Source of the DNA: Phaeospirillum sp.
Lineage (GTDB): Bacteria; Pseudomonadota; Alphaproteobacteria; Rhodospirillales; Magnetospirillaceae
Assembly (NCBI GenBank): GCA_030651575.1
Contig: JAUSFB010000045.1
Span: forward strand, 62,001-126,000
Length of the DNA: 64,000 nucleotides
Direction: 5' to 3'
Positions 57,119 to 64,000 of the stretch are shown piece by piece. The notes beneath the pieces were generated by a model. That model did not search any database, had not been told where the DNA came from, and saw nothing but the letters and a program-made list of their open reading frames with translations. Numbering within the stretch: position 1 is the first letter of the stretch; each line of letters begins with the position of its first letter. The position numbers and the translations under genes were made by a program.

Positions 57119-58122
57119 TCGGAAGGCGGATCGTTCCCATCGGATAAGGTGGGCGGCATCGCCGTCACGAAGAGCCGGACCAGCTCGGCCTGACGCTTCG
57201 TTCTGGTCTTTCCGAACAGGATCTTCAGATACGTGCGGGCCGTCTGCACGCTGATGCCTACACGCTTGGCCGCTTCCTTGAGATCGAAGCCGGCAGCAAG
57301 TTCATGGGCCAGCTTGGCTTCGGAGCCGGAAAAGTCGAACAGGCGCCGCAAGTTGTCCACCGAGGGAATAGGGTAGCGGTGGATGTCCTGCACGAACAGC
57401 AGTACCGAATCCGCTCGGCCATTGTCATCCCGATCGACCAGGATAGAGTACTGGCGCTCACCGGCAGCATCCATCATCGCGAGTACGGTGGGCTCGCCCT
57501 CCGTCAAGACCTTGTCGATGGAACGGTGGAGCATCGCAGTCTGTTGAGGCGTGGAGGCGCGGCACCGGCCGGCCGCATCGGCAAAGAGCACAGCCCCTGC
57601 GGCCACCAGCTTGGCCCCTTCCTTGTTCATGAAGCCGATCCGCTTGGCAGCATCAAGGGCAAGAACCGCCGACGACAGACGGTCGGCCACAACCGTCTGC
57701 ACAGCGGTTCCCTCCCTCTGCCTGATGGCGTCGGCGATCCCCTCGACAAGGCGGGAAGACGGATATGGCTTGGTGTAATAACGGAACACCCTCAGGTTGT
57801 TGATCGCCTCGAGGGCGGAGGCCATGTCGCCCGTGCCGGTCAGGATGATCGCCTCGGCCTCCATGCCCTTGGCGCGCAGCCGTTCCAGCAGTTCCAGGCC
57901 GTTCATGTCCGGCATCCGCAGGTCCGTCACGATCACCTTGCACGACATCGCTTGCGGCGCATCCAGCACCGCGTGTGGATTGTCGAAGAAGGCTATCTCC
58001 CAATCCACATCCATCTCGACCAGAGCGCGGCGGATACCGTCGAGGACGACCTGTTCGTCATCGACGAACAGGACCTCAGGCTTTGGGGTCGGTACAGCTT
58101 GCGACAGGCAAGTCTTCTTCAC
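57109..58122 (-). CDS. Response regulator with REC, PAS-like and LuxR-type HTH domains
   Basis: 337 residues. REC occupies about 15-130 (LFVDDEQVVLDGIRRAL; acceptor Asp in VIVTDLRMPDMNG; Thr in LTGTGD; Lys in YYTKPYPSS). A PAS-like middle part is at about 145-250 (VLALDAAKRIGFMNKEGAKLV). A C-terminal LuxR-type HTH (AAGFDLKEAAKRVGISVQTARTYLKILFGKTRTKRQAELVRLF, in pieces) follows. REC plus internal PAS plus HTH is an uncommon order. It is next to a chemoreceptor gene on the same strand, 21 bp apart. Confidence 0.88.
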   Translation of the reverse strand: MKKTCLSQAVPTPKPEVLFVDDEQVVLDGIRRALVEMDVDWEIAFFDNPHAVLDAPQAMSCKVIVTDLRMPDMNGLELLERLRAKGMEAEAIILTGTGDMASALEAINNLRVFRYYTKPYPSSRLVEGIADAIRQREGTAVQTVVADRLSSAVLALDAAKRIGFMNKEGAKLVAAGAVLFADAAGRCRASTPQQTAMLHRSIDKVLTEGEPTVLAMMDAAGERQYSILVDRDDNGRADSVLLFVQDIHRYPIPSVDNLRRLFDFSGSEAKLAHELAAGFDLKEAAKRVGISVQTARTYLKILFGKTRTKRQAELVRLFVTAMPPTLSDGNDPPSDYS

Positions 58123-58143
58123 TTCAACCTCTCTGGCGATGCC

Positions 58144-60120
58144 TTACAATGCATCGCTCTTCCTCCCGGTGAATGCAAGATGCCTCTGCAAAGTGGCGGG
58201 GTCCTCAACCTCCTTGCCGAGGTGATCGAGACGGTCGACGACCTCCACCGACGCTGCCTTCAACCGGCGGAACGCCTCGTCGGCAGCCTTTCGATCGCCA
58301 TCCCACAAGAAGCCGAGAGCTTCCTTACCCACGATATGGACGCGCTGATGGGGTTCGACCAGGATCTTAAAGGAAGGACAGGCCAGGATCCGCGCATCGG
58401 TCACGCTGTCGTACCATTTGCCCAGCCGGCAGGTGTGATTGTTGGCCAAGTCGGATGCCTTGAGACGCGACTTGCCTTCGAAGACCTCGGCGATGCTCTC
58501 GACGAATCGCTTGTGATCCTGCTTCGCCCGCTCGATCACCATCCGGGCCCCAGTCTCGGCGACCTGCGCAAGCAGTGTGGGCTCCAAGCGATCGGTCGGC
58601 TCGAAGGCCATGTGGAGAAAGTTGCCGGGGGCCACTACCCGGCCCTTGCGGTTTCGCGCCAGGGCCGGACTGGCCACCTCAACCGCACTGCCGAGGCCAA
58701 GGCCGTTGCCGTCGCAGTGCAGGCAGAGCCCGCCCTCGCTGACGTTGGTGGCCACGGCTTGGCGACGGACGCCGCCGGCATCGATGGCCACCTCCAGCAA
58801 GGATCCAAACCGGGGCGTGCGTCTGCGGTCCACCTCGGGACAGGACGAGCGGACTTCCCGGGTGATCGCCCGGCCGAGAACCAGCACCGCCTCGGTCATT
58901 CGACCGATGTCCTTCTCCACGTCCGTGGACAGCTCACTGCCGCGGGAGGCGACATCGGCAAGCGTGCCCATCAGGTCCGACACGTGGCCGACAGCTCCGG
59001 CCGACTGTACCACGGTGCGGGCGATCTCGCGCGTTGCCGCCGACTGCTCCTCGACCGCCGCGCCGATGGTGGTGAAGGCGATTTCGACATTGCGAATGAC
59101 GCCCGAAATCGCCACGATCGCGTCGATGGCCTTGGAGGCCACGGAGCGAATAGATTCGACTTGCGCGATGATGTCGTCGGTCGCCGTCTGGGTCTGATTG
59201 GCCAGATCTTTCACTTCGTGCGCCACCACCGCGAACCCCTTGCCGGCATCCCCCGCCCGTGCCGCCTCGATGGTGGCGTTGAGCGCCAGCAGATTGGTCT
59301 GGGCGGCGATGCCGCTGATGAGGCCGACGATCGACCCGATCGCATGGGTGGCCTGGGCGAGGCCGTCGACGATGGTTTTCGCCGCCCCGGCCCCCTCGAC
59401 CGCCTGGCCGACCAGGGCACGAGAATACTCTGCCTGGCGCGCAATCTCCGCGATGGACGCCTGTAGTTCCTCGGCAGCAGCCGCGACGGTCTCGGCGCTT
59501 GCCATCGCCTCCGCGGATTTTTCCGCAGCAGCTGCGGCGCTCCGGTTGGTTTCATCGGTGACATTGTGCAGGCCAGAGGCGTCGCGGGTCATGTCGCGGG
59601 CCAGGCGATCCACGTCGCTTATCGAACCCACGACCGCGTGGTCGATGGTCTCGGCCAGCGCTCGCAGCGACCGCTTCCTCGCGGCTTCAGCCTCGGCGCG
59701 GATGCCGTCCTGCTCCGCCTGGATACGGGTATTCTCCTCCGCCGTGCGCCGGAAGACGTCGAGCGCGCGTGCCAGATCGCCGATCTCATCCTTGCGAGCC
59801 GTGTAGGGCGGCAAACTGACCGTCAGATTGCCTTGAACCAGCAAGCCGATCGTGTCGATGCAGCGCCGCAACGGGGGAATGACCGACAGGACCAGCCAAA
59901 CCACCGGCACGCTGCCGATCATGATAGCCACCAGCCCCAGCACGGTGGCCGTCACGGCATCCTGGTCACGCCCGCTGCTCTGCAGGGAGACGACGTAGAG
60001 CACGAAGAACAGCCACGCCAACCCGATGGGCGGAAAGAAGGACAACAATACGCGCAGACCCATGCCGCGCGTGAAGCTCCCTATCAGCCACGGAATGGAC
60101 CACGATTGGTGTCCACTCAT
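58144..60120 (-). CDS. Methyl-accepting chemotaxis protein with PilZ and CZB domains
   Basis: 658 residues. Two transmembrane segments lie near 22-45 and 58-80 with almost no periplasmic loop, so sensing is not periplasmic. HAMP follows ([15 protein letters not shown]...[15 protein letters not shown]). The signalling domain has the tip [22 protein letters not shown] PilZ domain starts near 430 (RRRTPRF, then [13 protein letters not shown]: RxxxR and D/NxSxxG c-di-GMP motifs). A CZB zinc-binding domain ends it, with His in [15 protein letters not shown] (about 563-569) and EPHQRVH. AAGGAGTG precedes the ATG. It should couple c-di-GMP and zinc or oxidant levels to the chemotaxis pathway. Confidence 0.92.
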   Translation of the reverse strand: MSGHQSWSIPWLIGSFTRGMGLRVLLSFFPPIGLAWLFFVLYVVSLQSSGRDQDAVTATVLGLVAIMIGSVPVVWLVLSVIPPLRRCIDTIGLLVQGNLTVSLPPYTARKDEIGDLARALDVFRRTAEENTRIQAEQDGIRAEAEAARKRSLRALAETIDHAVVGSISDVDRLARDMTRDASGLHNVTDETNRSAAAAAEKSAEAMASAETVAAAAEELQASIAEIARQAEYSRALVGQAVEGAGAAKTIVDGLAQATHAIGSIVGLISGIAAQTNLLALNATIEAARAGDAGKGFAVVAHEVKDLANQTQTATDDIIAQVESIRSVASKAIDAIVAISGVIRNVEIAFTTIGAAVEEQSAATREIARTVVQSAGAVGHVSDLMGTLADVASRGSELSTDVEKDIGRMTEAVLVLGRAITREVRSSCPEVDRRRTPRFGSLLEVAIDAGGVRRQAVATNVSEGGLCLHCDGNGLGLGSAVEVASPALARNRKGRVVAPGNFLHMAFEPTDRLEPTLLAQVAETGARMVIERAKQDHKRFVESIAEVFEGKSRLKASDLANNHTCRLGKWYDSVTDARILACPSFKILVEPHQRVHIVGKEALGFLWDGDRKAADEAFRRLKAASVEVVDRLDHLGKEVEDPATLQRHLAFTGRKSDAL

Positions 60121-60177
60121 CCCGACACTCCTTGAACATTAGCCGTTCATAATGGCATATGGCCGCGGTCTGCCCCC

Positions 60178-60233
60178 CCCCAAATGGGGAGGGCCAGACT
60201 TTCCTGAGTTCCGCCGACCCTCATTTGCGGGGG
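60178..60233. repeat. Second inverted pair of the CCCCAAATGGGG motif
   Basis: CCCCAAATGGGG (60178-60189) and a degenerate partner CCCTCATTTGCGGGGG (60218-60233). The pair lies between the divergent chemoreceptor (-) and histidine kinase (+) genes, within ~130 bp of both starts. Confidence 0.7.
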
Positions 60234-60304
60234 CCAGGATTCAGACTTCCCTGCGCCCTATTTCCTCCTTTACATTCGGTGCGACCCTTTTCTGTCCTTG
60301 GACC

Positions 60305-61534
60305 ATGCCGAATCAACGCCACTACTCGAAAGACATGATTGCCCAATCCCGGCGAGGAGAGCTGGCTGCCTGTCGTCGCCTGCGGGAGGCCCATCGCATG
60401 GCGGGGTTGGGATGCATGGAGCGCCAATCCGCAGACGGATGGCTGGCGGATGATAATGCCAAGGATATGCTCGGGTTGCCCGCCGATGGGGATTTTTTCC
60501 GGCTCGATGTGGTTTTCCAGAACATCCATCCCGATGACCTTCCACAACTTGAAGCATTACTCGGGGGCAAGGTGGAGGAGACCGACGTCGAATTCCGCGT
60601 CCTCGGCGACCCCGAGCGCCTCATCCATCTGCTTGGCGCATCCTCTTCGACAGTTGGAATGATCGTGCTGCTTCAGGACATATCCGCCCGGTTGACGACG
60701 AAAAGGCAGCGGACGGAAACGATCGAGCACATCGCCGAGACCAACCGCCTCGAAACCCTGGGCACGCTGGCCAGCGGTATTGCCCACGAGATCAACAATC
60801 CCGCCCAGTACATCAGCGACAATCTCGTCTTCATCGAAGGATCGGCCAGGAAGCTGCTGAATCTCGCCAATGAAGCGGAAAAAGCCGCCCTTGACGGCGG
60901 TAATTGGGAACCGGTGGTAACAGGGCTTGCCAGCCTCAAGCTCGACTTCCTCCGCAAGGAGTTGCCGATCGCGACCCGTCAAGCCATCGAGGGAATCGAA
61001 AGGATCGGCACCATCGTCCAGGCTATTCGGGATTTCTGCTATCCCTCGACGACCACTCGCACCCTGTTCGACCTCAATCACCTGATCGAGGTGACCGCCG
61101 CGATGACCAGGAACAAATGGAAACATGCGGCAACCTTGGACATCGACCTCGAAGAAGCATTGCCCATGATCAGTGGGGTCGAGGGGGAGATCATGCAGGT
61201 TCTGATTAACCTCATCGTCAATGCGACCCAGTCGATCACTGATCGGAAAGCCTCGCAACGCGGGTGCATCACTGTGCGGACACGAAAAGTCGAGGATTCC
61301 GTCGAGATCGCCGTGGCGGACACCGGCGTCGGCATACCAGGTGAGAACATGCATCGAATTTTTGAGATGTTCTACACCACGAAGGCTCCCGGACAGGGGA
61401 CCGGACAGGGACTGGCCATCAGCCAAGCCATCATCCTCCGCCACAATGGACGGATCCTGGCCGAGTCCAGTCCGGGAGAGGGAGCATGCTTCCGTATTCT
61501 GCTGCCACTCGACTGCGTGGATACCGGGCACTGA
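60305..61534 (+). CDS. PAS-containing soluble histidine kinase
   Basis: 409 residues. A short PAS-like N-terminus (about 25-130; MLGLPADGDFFRLDVVFQNIHPDD) is followed by HisKA with H161 in ASGIAHEINNPAQYI and a HATPase_c domain (NLIVNATQSI; DTGVGIP; GTGQGLAISQ). There are no transmembrane segments. The ATG at 60305 is taken as start. The longer frame, from 60152, would translate the CCCCAAATGGGG repeat and is doubtful. The REC-HDOD gene starts one base after its stop. Confidence 0.9.
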   Translation: MPNQRHYSKDMIAQSRRGELAACRRLREAHRMAGLGCMERQSADGWLADDNAKDMLGLPADGDFFRLDVVFQNIHPDDLPQLEALLGGKVEETDVEFRVLGDPERLIHLLGASSSTVGMIVLLQDISARLTTKRQRTETIEHIAETNRLETLGTLASGIAHEINNPAQYISDNLVFIEGSARKLLNLANEAEKAALDGGNWEPVVTGLASLKLDFLRKELPIATRQAIEGIERIGTIVQAIRDFCYPSTTTRTLFDLNHLIEVTAAMTRNKWKHAATLDIDLEEALPMISGVEGEIMQVLINLIVNATQSITDRKASQRGCITVRTRKVEDSVEIAVADTGVGIPGENMHRIFEMFYTTKAPGQGTGQGLAISQAIILRHNGRILAESSPGEGACFRILLPLDCVDTGH

Positions 61535-61535
61535 C

Positions 61536-62759
61536 ATGGAAAGCAGGCCATTCATCCTTTTCGTCGATGACGAGCAGGCCATTCTCGACGGCCTGTTTCG
61601 AAGTCTTTCGGCCATGGATGAGCCTTGGAACATGCTGTTCTCCACCAGCGGGACGCAGGCGCTGGAACTGATCGCCAGACACAGGATCGACGTGATCGTC
61701 TCCGATCTCAGGATGCCCGGGATGGATGGCGCCGAACTTCTTGCGACCGTGCGGCGCCTATCCCCCGAAACCACGCGGATCATCCTGTCGGGATGCTCGG
61801 AGCGCGAGGTCCCGTACCAGACCGTTGGTCCAGCCCACCAGCACTACACCAAGCCGTGCAGCAGCGTGAAACTCTCCGAGGCCATCAACCGCGCCTTGGC
61901 CGTCCGTCGGCGGCTGCGCTCGCCGGAGGTCCTGTCGCTTGTCTCGGGAACGAAATCGGCCCCGACCGTCCAGAAATCCTTGGCGGACCTGTTCGCCGAA
62001 ATCCAGTCGCCACGCGGCTCGGCCGCCAGTGTCGCCCGCATCATCGAGCGGGATATCGGGCTGACCGCGCAATTGCTGAAATTCGCCAATTCCGGCTTCT
62101 TCCGCGTGGCGGCGCCCATAAGCGACGCCGCTCACGCCGCCCGCCTGCTCGGCTTGGAGATCATCCGGGCGCTGTTCGTCATGGGCAAGACCTTCGAGAC
62201 ATTTCGCGGCCCCGGCATCGACATCCGTATCGTCAACCGATTGCAGGAACGCAGCTTGGTGATCGGCCTGCTCGCCCGCCGGATAGCTGCGGCCGAAGGG
62301 ATGCCCAACCAAGTCGTCGAGCAGGCCCAGTGCGCCGGCATGCTCGCCCATATCGGGTCGCTGCTTCTTCTCAACGCCATGAAAGACAAGGTCAAGGATA
62401 TCGCTGATGAACTCGACATCTCGGGTGGAGTCATCACCGATGTCGAGCGTAAGGTCCTGGGCGTCACCCATGCCGATTGCGGCGCGGCCCTCCTGGACCT
62501 GTGGGGCTTCCCCAGCGCCGTGGTCGAGGCCGTCCTGTTCCACCACGAACCCAGCCAGCGCGGTGGACAGTCCTGCGTCACAGCGCTCACCGCCGTTCAT
62601 GCGGCACAAGCCCTGGTCAAGTTTTCGACCACACAACTCGGCCAGCCCAAAGTCCTGCTGGCCGCCCTTGACGGGGACCACCTGCGGCAGAGCGGCACCC
62701 TCGACCATGTAGGCAGTTGGGGACAGATCGCGCGATCGGTGCTGGCGGGCGCCGGGTGA
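61536..62759 (+). CDS. REC-HDOD response regulator
   Basis: 407 residues. REC is at about 1-125 (LFVDDEQAILDGLFRSL; acceptor Asp in VIVSDLRMPGMDG; the usual Thr is Ser in IILSGCSE; Lys in YTKPCSS). An HDOD domain is at about 150-340 (LFAEIQSPRGSAASVARIIERDIGLTAQLLKFANSGFF, in pieces; ALLDLWGFPSAVVEAVLFHHEP). HDOD proteins are non-catalytic relatives of HD-GYP domains and act in signalling scaffolds. It is cotranscribed with the kinase just upstream and is its likely partner. Confidence 0.92.
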   Translation: MESRPFILFVDDEQAILDGLFRSLSAMDEPWNMLFSTSGTQALELIARHRIDVIVSDLRMPGMDGAELLATVRRLSPETTRIILSGCSEREVPYQTVGPAHQHYTKPCSSVKLSEAINRALAVRRRLRSPEVLSLVSGTKSAPTVQKSLADLFAEIQSPRGSAASVARIIERDIGLTAQLLKFANSGFFRVAAPISDAAHAARLLGLEIIRALFVMGKTFETFRGPGIDIRIVNRLQERSLVIGLLARRIAAAEGMPNQVVEQAQCAGMLAHIGSLLLLNAMKDKVKDIADELDISGGVITDVERKVLGVTHADCGAALLDLWGFPSAVVEAVLFHHEPSQRGGQSCVTALTAVHAAQALVKFSTTQLGQPKVLLAALDGDHLRQSGTLDHVGSWGQIARSVLAGAG

Positions 62760-62833
62760 CGCCGCCAGCGACATCAGCACCTTGTCCTGTTCAATTCCGG
62801 GACGGCAAATCTATTGAATACTTTCGCTCCACG

Positions 62834-62849
62834 CCCCCCATTTGAGGAG
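62834..62849. repeat. Single degenerate copy of the CCCCAAATGGGG motif
   Basis: CCCCCCATTTGAGGAG, matching the ATTT orientation with one insertion-like change. It lies between the REC-HDOD stop and the stop of a small convergent gene. Confidence 0.5.
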
Positions 62850-62854
62850 CTCCC

Positions 62855-63046
62855 TCAGCGTGGGCCGAGACGCTCGACCCATTCAATCGCCTCGGCCCCG
62901 CCCATGTTGGGATACCTCATCAGAATGGCCATGGCGGCGATCTTCACCTGTTCCTGTTCGTCCTTTCCGGCGACCTGCGCCACCGTCATGGCCTTGACGA
63001 TCAGTTTTTTCGCTTCCCATCGGTCGATGGTGCAGCCGCCGGTCAT
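62855..63046 (-). CDS. Small protein of unknown function
   Basis: 63 residues from ATG 63046 (MTGGCTIDRWEAKKLIVKAM, then AAMAILMRYPNMGGAEAIEWVERLG). A GTG at 63058 is an alternative. It is helical and soluble with no recognised family. It lies behind the partial chemoreceptor on the same strand. Confidence 0.45.
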   Translation of the reverse strand: MTGGCTIDRWEAKKLIVKAMTVAQVAGKDEQEQVKIAAMAILMRYPNMGGAEAIEWVERLGPR

Positions 63047-63181
63047 GGCCGCCAGCACGCGCAGACCAGAGCAGCCACGACGACCACGGCGAAGAGGTAA
63101 CAAAACCGCTTGGGTTGTGGTCGGGGGCGCGGGGCGAGGTGAATGGTCAATATCGCAGGCCGAAGTTTTCCCAACGGGTTC

Positions 63182-64000
63182 CTACGCATTCCTGACCTCA
63201 TGCAACAGCGTCGCAACCTCCCGTTCCAACGCCTGGCTGGCCGCCATCAGTTTGCCCACGATGCGGATCACCCCCTGGGCCATCTGGTCGGTTTCCGATG
63301 CGGCATCGGCCACATCGCCGATGGATCGGGATACCTCGGCTGTTCCCTTCGATGCTTGATCGACGCTGCGAGCGATCTCGGCCGTGGCCGCCCCCTGCTC
63401 CTCAACCGCTCCGGCAATGGCCGTCGACAGCTCGCTGATATGGGAGATGGTCGTGGTGATGCCGCCGATGGCCCCGACCGCGGCCTTCGTCTCTTCCTGC
63501 ACCGAGGTGATCTGCTGCCGGATTTGGCCGGTGGCCTGGGCGGTCTGGCCGGCGAGCCCCTTGACCTCAGTGGCGACGACGGCGAAGCCCTTGCCGGCCT
63601 CTCCCGCCCTTGCCGCCTCGATGGTGGCGTTGAGCGCCAGCAGATTGGTCTGACTGGCGATGTCGTTGATGAGACCGACCACATCGCCGATCCTGCCGGC
63701 GGCATTAGCCAAGCTGCCGATCCTCACATTCGCGGCCTGCGCCTCGTCTCCTGCGGATGAAGCGATCGAGGCCGCCTGCTGGACCTGGCGGGAGATCTCC
63801 TGGATCGAGGCCGTCAGTTCCGTGCCCGCTGCCGAAACCGTCTGGATATTAGCCGTCGCCTGCTGGGTGGCCGAGGCCACCTCGGCACTTTTCTTGAGGG
63901 TCTCCTGCGCAGCCTCCTGCAGACCCTCGGCGTTACCGTCGAGAAACTCGACCGACTTGACGACCTCCGCCACCACCCGCGTTATCTGCTGCTCGAATCG
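63182..64000 (-). CDS. Methyl-accepting chemotaxis protein, 3' part
   Basis: 272 residues of the cytoplasmic signalling domain; the gene runs off the right edge (the frame is open at base 64000). The conserved tip is [21 protein letters not shown], and long helices of heptad character flank it ([34 protein letters not shown], in pieces). It ends shortly after with [15 protein letters not shown], without PilZ or CZB. A 41-bp stretch encoding the tip (about 63611-63651) is identical to one in the 58.1-60.1 kb chemoreceptor gene, so the two are recent relatives or conserved by function. Confidence 0.92.
   Translation of the reverse strand, partial: RFEQQITRVVAEVVKSVEFLDGNAEGLQEAAQETLKKSAEVASATQQATANIQTVSAAGTELTASIQEISRQVQQAASIASSAGDEAQAANVRIGSLANAAGRIGDVVGLINDIASQTNLLALNATIEAARAGEAGKGFAVVATEVKGLAGQTAQATGQIRQQITSVQEETKAAVGAIGGITTTISHISELSTAIAGAVEEQGAATAEIARSVDQASKGTAEVSRSIGDVADAASETDQMAQGVIRIVGKLMAASQALEREVATLLHEVRNA

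Overview
The window is GC-rich chromosomal DNA from an alphaproteobacterium, most probably a Rhodospirillales member of the Magnetospirillum type. That is an inference from three things: the nuo gene order running into birA, coaX and RNase J; a phosphoribosyl/PurS/PurC and RNase E set typical of alphaproteobacteria; and many hemerythrin and chemotaxis-type signalling genes. No rRNA, tRNA or CRISPR array was recognised.

Bases 1-15171 hold the 3' part of a complex I operon (nuoD' to nuoN), all on the + strand with overlapping or nearly touching genes. It is extended by a catalytic-only biotin ligase, type III pantothenate kinase and ribonuclease J. A bacteriohemerythrin-like protein and a methyltransferase with an unusually AT-rich 5' half follow (15.2-16.6 kb).

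Bases 16.6-21.2 kb carry an acyl-CoA-ligase locus on the - strand: periplasmic binding protein, benzoate-CoA-ligase-like enzyme and MDR oxidoreductase. A GntR/FCD regulator is divergent from it and an inverted repeat lies between. Pyruvate kinase, PurS, PurC, a TANGO2/NRDE protein, the F1-ATPase inhibitor zeta subunit, a PAS-GGDEF protein, a MeaB-type GTPase and RNase E follow up to 30.8 kb. Then come cell-wall and housekeeping genes: N-acetylmuramoyl-L-alanine amidase, PBP1A, RF2, a Tim44-like protein, TetR, CoxG, an EamA transporter and RpoH. An acetate-permease module (DUF485 + SSS symporter) stands divergent from a large hybrid histidine kinase with an OmpR-type regulator. An acyl-CoA synthetase / acyl-CoA dehydrogenase pair ends the core-like part at 51.6 kb.

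From 51.7 kb to the end the window is accessory. First comes a compact - strand operon: a ribbon-helix-helix protein, a C5-cytosine methyltransferase, a GIY-YIG nuclease and Vsr. It reads as a restriction-modification-repair cassette. Its promoter spacer is filled by two perfect 8-bp palindromes, and the predicted transcript starts at the first codon. Beyond it are an XRE regulator, a decayed IS1595-type transposase, a pentapeptide-repeat remnant, cheY with a small gene and a cheW 3' remnant, and two orphan reading frames.

The window ends in a signalling island: a REC-PAS-LuxR regulator, a chemoreceptor carrying both PilZ and CZB domains, a histidine kinase, a REC-HDOD protein and the 3' part of a second chemoreceptor. 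A short motif, CCCCAAATGGGG, recurs in its intergenic spaces, often as inverted pairs, and was not noticed in the rest of the window.
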